From: Actinomycetota bacterium
Lineage (GTDB): Bacteria; Actinomycetota; Acidimicrobiia; Acidimicrobiales; JAMCPL01
DNA length: 14,503 nt
Assembly: GCA_023379725.1 (NCBI GenBank)
Contig: JAMCPC010000079.1
Location: 32,445-46,947, forward strand
Reading direction: 5' to 3'
Below, piece by piece: positions 6,247 to 13,900 of this stretch (positions are counted from its first letter, which is position 1; each line of letters begins with the position of its first letter). Position numbers and translations under genes: made by a program. The notes below the pieces were generated by a model. The model worked only from the letters and a program-made list of their open reading frames with translations, had not been told where the DNA came from and did not search any database.

Positions 6247-7785
6247 ACCAGCCTGCGCTGACAGCGGAGTAAAACTATCAAGCATAGCCGTAATCACCTG
6301 GGAACTAGACTCATTATGGACTACCTCTCTCACAGGAACACCAGTAGTCGGGTCGATCGCCATAGCAAAAGTCGTAATTGTGGTACGAGGCATGCCAGCA
6401 GTAGGAGATAGGGTAGATGCCTGTGTCACATTTACCATAACGGTCTTAAACTTACCTAGAGGAACAGTAATATTCTTTATTCCAGCCACGCGTGCACTCG
6501 ACTTCAACTTCAGCGAATATGGCGCACCTCCAATAAAGGTAGTACATGTTGAACTGCTGCTCCACGAGTACCCTGGAGTGAGCGGCTGCTTGTATATCAC
6601 CAGTGGAGGCGACCATAGACAGGCAGTAGATTCCGCATTACCTGTAGAGGGAACAATGTAGTCAGTGCTTGTCTCAATGATTTCGTTAGTGCCCCAGTCG
6701 TAAAGATCACTCTCCATAAGGGCACTACCAAAGCCTGCCCACGCAGCACTAATCTGTGTACCTACCTGTTCAATATTGATGGACGAAATACTGGAATGAC
6801 TAGATGTCATGCCTTGCTGGGATGTAATTCTTCTACTAGCATTCTTCCCTGTAGTACTAACCTTGTCTTTCGCAGTTACTTCCGTAGTATAGCGATACGT
6901 ACCAAGGGTCGGGATTTTAAAGCCACTCCCGGCACTTCGAGGGCTGAACGGAGAACCAGAGAAATGGCTACTACCAACCTCTCTGGATGAGATAGCACTG
7001 TGAGTAAAGTAGGTAACAGCTGTAACTACCACCAGAAAAGCTAACGTTCGGACAATCTTGGATCGTAAAAGTTGACTACCGGGAATGCGCGAACTAACAC
7101 TGTCAATTCGGCGCTTTAGATACTCAACTAATGATGCCATCGACATAGCCTGCTGCTCTGATGATGCCTTCTGTTCTGGTGGTGTACGCTGACCCGATGA
7201 TGCCTTCTGTCCTGGCAACTGAGGGTCGGACAATGATACATCCTCTGCTATACCAAGATCCGATCCTGGCGATCGAAAGGACGCTACCGGCTGAGTACCT
7301 TCTACTGATCCGGCTTTGTTGTACTCTTCAAATAAATCAATGTCTGCAGGTTCTATCGCACCAAGTGCGAGAGCCCACGTTCCCACCGCCCATAATGCAA
7401 GGTTCATATCCACACCGAGTTCCCGGTGCAACTTACCGGAAAGTCGCGTCAATAGCAGTGCAACCGGTGTCGATCGGGTAGTGGTAACGGATTTGAACTC
7501 ACCAACAATTCCGGCAGTCAACGCCGAGACCGCAACTGTTATCTCTGCCGGAAATTCTCCACACAGATCACGAAGAAATGCCTCTACCCGGCGAGGATCC
7601 TCTGCAAGTTCGACACCCTCCGTAGCTATTAAATCCACAATCACCGACCGTACATGAAACCAACCATCGGAAACGTTTACGGGTGTGCGCGCAATTCCAG
7701 AGTATCCCTTGTCCGAATCAGAGTTGCTGTCCAGGCCATCTCTACCTACGTTATGATGCGAGAATACAGGCGCATCATCCATCAT
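6244..7785 (-). CDS. Single-pass membrane protein: cytoplasmic helical domain, linker, extracellular beta domain
   Basis: A 513-residue protein of unknown exact function. Residues about 42-145 form a helical domain with a recognisable pattern (D-P-R-R-V-E-A-F-L-R-D-L-C-G-E, then L-W-A-V-G-T-W-A-L-A-L-G). I associate this domain with bacterial signalling proteins of actinobacteria and cyanobacteria, but I have no firm name for it. Residues about 150-240 are a polar linker with a 12-residue duplication. One membrane segment spans about 245-265, with Arg/Lys before it, so the N-terminus faces the cytoplasm. Residues about 290-505 are outside the cell, Ser/Thr-rich and probably beta-stranded (T-Y-R-Y-T-T-E-V). 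Cys389 and Cys414 could form a disulfide. The start is the ATG at 7785 (or the next codon) with no good Shine-Dalgarno sequence. It lies 68 bases after the kinase gene, so it may be a sensor or substrate of the kinase-phosphatase pair. Confidence 0.75.
   Translation of the reverse strand: MMDDAPVFSHHNVGRDGLDSNSDSDKGYSGIARTPVNVSDGWFHVRSVIVDLIATEGVELAEDPRRVEAFLRDLCGEFPAEITVAVSALTAGIVGEFKSVTTTRSTPVALLLTRLSGKLHRELGVDMNLALWAVGTWALALGAIEPADIDLFEEYNKAGSVEGTQPVASFRSPGSDLGIAEDVSLSDPQLPGQKASSGQRTPPEQKASSEQQAMSMASLVEYLKRRIDSVSSRIPGSQLLRSKIVRTLAFLVVVTAVTYFTHSAISSREVGSSHFSGSPFSPRSAGSGFKIPTLGTYRYTTEVTAKDKVSTTGKNASRRITSQQGMTSSHSSISSINIEQVGTQISAAWAGFGSALMESDLYDWGTNEIIETSTDYIVPSTGNAESTACLWSPPLVIYKQPLTPGYSWSSSSTCTTFIGGAPYSLKLKSSARVAGIKNITVPLGKFKTVMVNVTQASTLSPTAGMPRTTITTFAMAIDPTTGVPVREVVHNESSSQVITAMLDSFTPLSAQAG
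7160..7215 (-). repeat. In-frame direct repeat in the linker of the membrane protein
   Basis: A 20-base unit (GATGATGCCTTCTG, then TYCTGG on the plus strand) occurs at 7160-7179 and again at 7196-7215, 36 bases apart with one mismatch. It encodes a repeated Q-K-A-S-S-[G/E]-Q segment about 12 residues apart in the disordered juxtamembrane linker. Confidence 0.65.
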
Positions 7786-7853
7786 GGCACTCGATCAGCG
7801 TCATGGAGTACAGTAAGTGCGTCCGTCGTGACCGTTGCAAAAACACAAGAATA

Positions 7854-9203
7854 TTATATACGTAAGCGAGCGCTATACACATGCTCTGTAGCAACTCGTA
7901 CTTTTGCCATTGAAGTGCCAAAATCTATAGAAGTTCCGGGAACAAGTTGTACCGAAGTATTCGGAACAACATCCTGGGTGCTTCCACTCGCTTTAATCAT
8001 ATGCCATGTTTGCTCTGAAGCGTTACGTATACCAAGAACAGAAGGTTTTGACGGATGTCTCACTATGTCCCCTACGGATTTAGAGAAATCATATAATGCT
8101 ATGTCGGTTATATGGTGAGGCCACAACTGGGCACCGGGCATGGCGAGCAGCCGTGCACCAGTATCGAACTCCAGGTACAAGGGAGGAGTAAATGGCTTAC
8201 CGCAACGCCAACACGAAACACCCGACCAAGGTTCTGATGCATCCCAAAATGACTCTGCATCTCCTCCACAGGCATTGCACTGCAGAACAGAGTCACGTAA
8301 CCGGACCATCGCCTTGCGCCACTGGCTTTCGCGCACACGACCATTGTTCGGATCGGCGACACCATAGGTAAACGCTCTTATAAAGAGGTCACGAAAGAAT
8401 TTTGGATAGTATGGCCAAAGGTCCAGTGCATTCTGATGAGGACCGGGAACCGGCCTGTTGGAGTCATCGTCGGGATCGAATATAAATACAGGTCGTTCTC
8501 CATAAATAGCCCGCATCGCTGCTATATCGAGTATCTTATGACGTTGTTCACTTACCCCCTCGAATGGATGATGTATGAAGAATATATTGAACAACAGGAC
8601 CGCAAGGGAAAATAGATCGGTACGCGAACTGGGTAGAGCTTCACCACGCACTATTTCAGGTGCCATGAATCGTGGCGTACCAAGAATTCTGCCCAAAGCA
8701 CTACCGTCTACAGTGACATTGTCATTATCGCATATAAGTACATCGCCGCTACCTGGATCAAAAAAGACATTGCTGAATGATATATCGCGATAACAGAGAC
8801 CTTGAGTATGGAGAGACAGAAAAGCCTCTGCCAACGAGTATCCTATCGTGGCAAGCGTTCGTGCATCAGGATCCACATTCCGACGCATGAGATCACTCAT
8901 TGGCATAAAGCGATGACCGCGTAAAGGCATTATGTATCCGAAGCTGTTGGATCGCGGCTTAGTCACGAAATCCAGTGGCCACAAAAACGCACTGCTTGGT
9001 TCTCCTCTCCCAATCAGCTCGTCAAGAGCCTTATACTGCGCAGGACTTGCCAAAGCTGGACGGTACCACTTGACAGCAACCGTTTCCCCCCTTAAGTCCG
9101 CACGATATACTTCTCCCTGCCCGCCTCCACCGATAAAGTCTACGATGCGGCAGGGTATGCGTGAATAGTGGGCAGACACAAGCTCACCAGGCTGGAGAAT
9201 CAA
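7854..9203 (-). CDS. Ser/Thr protein kinase with C-terminal zinc ribbon and beta domain (TerY-P triad kinase)
   Basis: A 449-residue cytoplasmic kinase. The Gly-rich loop is G-G-G-G-Q-G-E-V-Y (25-33) and the ATP-anchoring lysine is Lys45 (V-A-V-K). The catalytic loop is Y-R-D-I-S-F-S-N (Asp140, Asn145), with Tyr where His is usual. The DFG motif is replaced by D-N-D (159-161). G-T-P-R-F-M-A-P-E follows at 175-183. After the kinase core, a four-cysteine zinc ribbon lies at 309-334 (C-N-A-C and C-W-R-C). The last 100 residues are a beta-rich domain ending near residue 435 that resembles a degenerate FHA fold. There is no membrane segment. The start is a TTG at 9203 that overlaps the PP2C stop in TTGA. 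It gives the right distance to the Gly loop, and no ATG is available there. It is the third member of the VWA-PP2C-kinase set. Confidence 0.9.
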   Translation of the reverse strand: MILQPGELVSAHYSRIPCRIVDFIGGGGQGEVYRADLRGETVAVKWYRPALASPAQYKALDELIGRGEPSSAFLWPLDFVTKPRSNSFGYIMPLRGHRFMPMSDLMRRNVDPDARTLATIGYSLAEAFLSLHTQGLCYRDISFSNVFFDPGSGDVLICDNDNVTVDGSALGRILGTPRFMAPEIVRGEALPSSRTDLFSLAVLLFNIFFIHHPFEGVSEQRHKILDIAAMRAIYGERPVFIFDPDDDSNRPVPGPHQNALDLWPYYPKFFRDLFIRAFTYGVADPNNGRVRESQWRKAMVRLRDSVLQCNACGGDAESFWDASEPWSGVSCWRCGKPFTPPLYLEFDTGARLLAMPGAQLWPHHITDIALYDFSKSVGDIVRHPSKPSVLGIRNASEQTWHMIKASGSTQDVVPNTSVQLVPGTSIDFGTSMAKVRVATEHVYSARLRI

Positions 9204-10207
9204 GATTGGTTCGCCTTATACGTCTTCAGTGGCATCTCTACCAGACTTCTCTTTAAAATACTACCTGGTATTTGGGAGTATGCTGCATCCAGGGAGCCTC
9301 TCTTATTGGATCCGCACTCTTCAACTACTCGATCATCGGATATCCGTACAACAAATGCTGCAGTCAGGTCATCTCCACTCCCATGCTCTGATGTGTATTC
9401 CAGCCAGCCAGGGAGTTGTTCTCTCAGAACATCTATCCCGTAATTTTTCAATAGCTTGAATACATCTGTTCCGACCTGTTCAAAGCCTTCGTAATTAATA
9501 TAAGAGTTTACATAACCATCTGTCGCCATCATAATGAGATCTGGTTGCATTGGAGGATCATCAGTACGACTCTTATCCGCAATCGATAACAGTGCCACAC
9601 GAAAGTGACTGGATGCATCCGGAGAAGCGAGTGACCAGGTATGGTTTGCAGCCAGCCTGGGATCGGCCTGAAGTGGACTGCTGACAATGCCGTTGCCGTC
9701 TACAGTCAGTATGTTACCGTCGCCAAGCTGCGCCAATATCACATAGTCAGGTGTGCAGACAGCCAACATAACAGTAGTACCATAGATGACCTCAGGGTGC
9801 TTATCCAATTCATCGAGCACTGTATCACCGTAAATGCTACTCAGCCGTTCAAGATGGTGCCGCTCCAAAGGAGATGAGTCTATGTCAGCCAAGACGCGCT
9901 CCTTCCATAAAACAGGCAGTTCCCCAGTTAATTTTGAAAGAAAGGTTTCAGCGCCATGACGGCTTGAAAGAGATGCCCAAGCTGTCACTGATATATCAAG
10001 TGCGGTCTGGACAGCCAAGGAGGCACCTACATCGGCTCTCACTCCCTTAGGATACCCATGACCATCCGCAATAGACACTGACAGTGTGCTGGATTCGCCT
10101 TCACTCGGGAACCAACCAAGTGCATCCTGATTGGGTAGACACGACAACTTGTGCTGTGCCCCCTGTACGCTGGCGCCGGTAACCCTCCAGAGTGATCTAC
10201 TCACCAT
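9200..10207 (-). CDS. PP2C-family Ser/Thr protein phosphatase (TerY-P triad)
   Basis: A 335-residue metal-dependent PP2C phosphatase, expected to reverse the action of the adjacent kinase. Motifs occur in family order: W-R-V-T-G-A-S-V-Q-G (7-16), N-Q-D-A (Asp28), I-A-D-G-H-G (metal ligands Asp48, Gly49), Y-G-T-T (142-145), L-G-D-G-N (161-165), A-T-D-G-Y (Asp230) and G-D-D-L-T-A (Asp279, Asp280). The metal-binding acidic residues expected of an active enzyme are therefore present. A helical stretch at about 65-135 between the second motif and Y-G-T-T is a normal place for family inserts. The last 45 residues lie beyond the core and look unstructured. The ATG at 10207 overlaps the end of the VWA gene by seven bases, and its own TGA overlaps the kinase start by four, so all three products are probably made in step. 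Confidence 0.93.
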   Translation of the reverse strand: MVSRSLWRVTGASVQGAQHKLSCLPNQDALGWFPSEGESSTLSVSIADGHGYPKGVRADVGASLAVQTALDISVTAWASLSSRHGAETFLSKLTGELPVLWKERVLADIDSSPLERHHLERLSSIYGDTVLDELDKHPEVIYGTTVMLAVCTPDYVILAQLGDGNILTVDGNGIVSSPLQADPRLAANHTWSLASPDASSHFRVALLSIADKSRTDDPPMQPDLIMMATDGYVNSYINYEGFEQVGTDVFKLLKNYGIDVLREQLPGWLEYTSEHGSGDDLTAAFVVRISDDRVVEECGSNKRGSLDAAYSQIPGSILKRSLVEMPLKTYKANQS

Positions 10208-10941
10208 ACTTCCAGTCTGTCTGCACCCTCACCCTCCACCTCTAAAAGATATTCGTCGGTAGTAGTACCGAGTGATGGAGACGAAGATGATGACAACCCT
10301 ATCGTAGATGCCCAACGAATCTGGCGTACAAGAGCCTCAGGGGTGTTGGCTTCGAGAATTGGTATTGACCGGTTGTTTATGAAACGCTCCAATATCTCCC
10401 GATCTGCATCTCTGCCTATTGCGATAGCCAGCCGTACTGCCCTGGCTCCCAATGTGGCCTGATCCAAGGCACGTAGGCCTGACTCGTAATCGTCGGTTGG
10501 CTGCCCGTCAGATATGAGTATTATGACAGGGGGCAGGAAGCGTTCTACCGCTTCCAAACTATCCAGTTCGGCTGCCAGCAATTTGAGAGCAGTGCCAAGA
10601 TCAGTAGTCCCTCCTGCCTGTAGATCCGACCATGAAAAACTCTCCAGGGGAATCATTTGCGAGGTCTGCCACGATGCCCCAGTGGAAAAACTCATTACCT
10701 GGACATAAGGATAAGCGTAAGGATTCTCGGCAGCTACTTCGCGCATATGTGGCAGCGTTTCACGCACAGCATTGTTCAGTGCCTGTATCTTGCCATCCTG
10801 CAACATCGATCCCGAGCAGTCTGCAAGCCAAAAAAAAGGGAGCGGACGACTAGACAATGCACCACCCGGACGCTTGAGTGCGGAATAGGAAGGTGGGGAG
10901 TACCCAGGGGGTACCCCCAAGGGTGATGCAATATCAGCCAT
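10201..10941 (-). CDS. von Willebrand factor A domain protein, TerY-like
   Basis: A 246-residue protein dominated by one VWA domain (about 34-215), with no signal peptide or membrane segment, hence cytoplasmic. The metal ion-dependent adhesion site is complete: D-C-S-G-S (Asp41, Ser43, Ser45), Thr112 or Thr113 in A-G-G-T-T-D-L-G, and Asp145 in L-I-S-D-G-Q-P-T-D. The I-S-D-G-Q-P-T-D signature and the size match the TerY group of the tellurite/stress-linked families. In the TerY-P triad such a protein is thought to act as a metal-dependent scaffold for the phosphatase and kinase encoded with it. The N-terminal 30 residues are Pro/Ser-rich and probably flexible. The ATG at 10941 overlaps the 3' end of the S53 peptidase gene by eight bases, so ribosomes finishing that gene could start this one. 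Confidence 0.92.
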   Translation of the reverse strand: MADIASPLGVPPGYSPPSYSALKRPGGALSSRPLPFFWLADCSGSMLQDGKIQALNNAVRETLPHMREVAAENPYAYPYVQVMSFSTGASWQTSQMIPLESFSWSDLQAGGTTDLGTALKLLAAELDSLEAVERFLPPVIILISDGQPTDDYESGLRALDQATLGARAVRLAIAIGRDADREILERFINNRSIPILEANTPEALVRQIRWASTIGLSSSSSPSLGTTTDEYLLEVEGEGADRLEVW

Positions 10942-13900
10942 AGGTCACTACGCTTCCACCACTCTGGTCACTTGCAACACAGTAATCAGAGGCAGTACAG
11001 GAAATTGAACTAAAGCCTCCACCATTTGGGTCCACTGACTGCGGAGTAGACCACGAAGAACCATTCCAGGTGAGGACATTACCGTTGGCATCACCTATAG
11101 CACAGAACGATGCAGTAGCACAGGAAACGGTCATATAATTACCTGCGTTCGAGTCGACAGTACTCGCACCTGACCAGGAAGAGCCATTCCAGGTATAGAC
11201 GACACCTGAAGAACTCTGTGTGCTAGTAGCTATGCAAAACGTCGCAGATGCACACGAGACACCAGATAGGGCACTGCTCAAAGACTTCGGAGTAGACCAC
11301 GAAGAACCATTCCAGATAAAAGCATTCCCATCTTTGTCCACCATAGCGCAAAAGGAAGTAGTAGGACACGATACACCGTAGATGCCACCTCCAGACGGAT
11401 CTATGGCCTGCGGCTGAGACCAGGAAGAGCCGTTCCAATCAAATACATTCCCATTTGAATCACCCGCTACACAAAACGAAGTAGTTGGGCACGATATACT
11501 GAAGATAAAACCGCCACTGGACGAATCTACGGACTGCGGCTGGGACCAGGAAGAGCCGTTCCAGGTATAGACATCACTACCGGCATCTGCCACACAGAAA
11601 TTTGCAGACGCACAGGAGATGTTATAAAAACCGGTACTCACAGCCTGCGGAGTAGACCATGAAGAACCGTTCCATTCAAGAGCGTTGCCACTTTCATCCA
11701 CTACGACACAGAAAGAAGACGATACACAAGAGACATAGAGGCCATCATTCGGATCCACTTTTGCCGGCGCGCTCCAAGTACCGTTGGAGCTACCACCTCC
11801 ACCGCTACCACCTCCGGAGCTTCCAGATGCATAGTACCCCATCACATCCACAACAATGTCGGCACCCGCTGAGGCATACACACTGATAGTACCGGACGAA
11901 CTGAGTGCAGCGGTTACCATATTGGGCACTACTTCACCAGCCGTCCAGTTTATATTGGATGTCTCCGGTTGCTTTGAATCTGCTGGCCAAGCGGTAAGAA
12001 AACCTGCCCCGGCGGTGCTTACTACTGTTACATTAGCTACCACAGCTACTGCCGTGGACGGGATACCTGCAAGCCCACCCACCTGTACCGTAATGGGATC
12101 CGATGTACCGACAGACGGGTCAAGCGATTGCCCAGAGTTGGCACACTGACCACTTACCCCACTTGACACATCAGTTTTCCCTCCAACCTCCGACGCTGAA
12201 CGAGTATCGCATATACGCACAGGAGAGCTGGGGGTAAATGTATCGCCTGTAAGAGAATAATAGCCATTCAGGTCGATGACAGTGTTTATGGGTACGCTAC
12301 TGCCATTGTAGACGCATATCTTTCCACTGCTTCCAGTCTCCACCGTGATGGAGTTCGCAACTGACTGCCCCCAATCAAAATTCACATTGGATACAGCTGG
12401 AGGAGAGCTGCAACTACCGTTATCTGGCCATACGGTAAGATATCCAGATGCCTGTGCGTTTGCAGCCGTCAATACGGCAGAGACTGCAGTGGCACTGGTA
12501 GGTACGTTATCCAGCCCAGTCACTGCAACCGCGATGGCTCCTGACGGCTGGGGAGCAGGTAGTGAACTATTCTGGGTAGGCAGACTCTCGGAGGAACAGT
12601 AGGTCGGTCGAGGTGTAGTACTGCATCTCGTATCAAGCAACCTTGCTGGAAGCGGTAATGGATTGAACAAGTCTGGAGTCGATGCGTCTGGCTCATAATA
12701 GCCCTCAACGTCCACTACGATGTTTACATAGGAGCTGGATGAATAAATCGATATCCTCCCGTTCTGACCCAGCGCGGCAGTTACCAGATTGGGTACAGCT
12801 ACTCCCGATATATAGTTAACAGAAGATGCTTCCGGAACACGGGTACCGGCAGGATATACGGTCAGATAACCGCTACTGGCATCTGGCGACGCTATGGCAG
12901 TTACATTCAACTCCACGGACTGAGCGCTTGCCGGTACTGCATTTACTCCTGACCCCGTGCCAGTCACCTGTATCGTGATTGATCCACCAGACGGCGGTGA
13001 AGCAATAGATTGGTTGACAGTAGGAAGGGCAGAGCAATATGTAGATGTAATACCGGCCGGTAGTGGGTTCTCTGCGCATCTGGTATCGGTAATACGGTAA
13101 GGCGTTACCGATGTATAGGGGATATTTGGAGTAATGTATACGAATCCGGCCGGTTTGGATGCCCCACCGGAGTTGGTGACTGTAATGGGGACGACGCCCG
13201 GAGATCCTGCAGGGGAGACTGCGGTAAGCAGGGTAGAGGACTTGACGGAGACTGTTGCAGGAGTAGATCCGAAATCTACCATCGAATAGCTGGTAAAATT
13301 GGTACCCGTGATAGTCACCACAGTACCGCCGGCGGTGGAACCGGAGCTGGGGGTAACAGAGGTGACAGTAGGTGCCGGTACCGGGGTAGAAGCGTTACAT
13401 ATGTCGTTTATCAGTCTTGGCCCATTGGGTGAGCCAAGACCGGCAGCCATTGAATAACGCTGGCTACCGGTAGCTGCCGGATAGAGACCTCCGTTGGTAC
13501 CGGTAAAGTCATTGTTACCGCTCGTGATGTTGTTGAATGCCGATGGATCCTGTGCTGCTATCTTGTACAACAACGGGCTTGCAAAGCCTATCTTCGTACC
13601 ACATACCTCGTTGGCGAGTGCAAGTAATGAAGCCCATGTCGGAGTAGCAGCGCTGGTACCACCATTTACTCCCCATTGGTTGGTGGACTCCATATCTGGG
13701 GCTCCGTAGACCACGTATCCTCCCTGTGCCCAATCTGCCGATGCAGCTACGTCAGGTACCTCTCTGCAGTAACCGCCTGACTGTGCTCCACAGGGTGCGC
13801 CGCTAGAAAGGCTACTGATCACACCCGGAACACCGCTTTCCTGCTGCCATGAGGGCATCGCCCAGAGAACCGATATGCCGCCTCCACCAGAACCACCATC

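Noticed and set aside
6002..6661. Plus-strand reading frame of 219 codons
   Set aside because: It crosses the start of one minus-strand gene, a spacer and the end of another. The two genes explain the openness, and the product has no recognisable motif.
10937..11782. CRISPR-like regular repeats
   Set aside because: The regular spacing is in-frame protein repeats (W-N-G-S-S-W-S blades) with diverged copies, not identical repeats with unique spacers.
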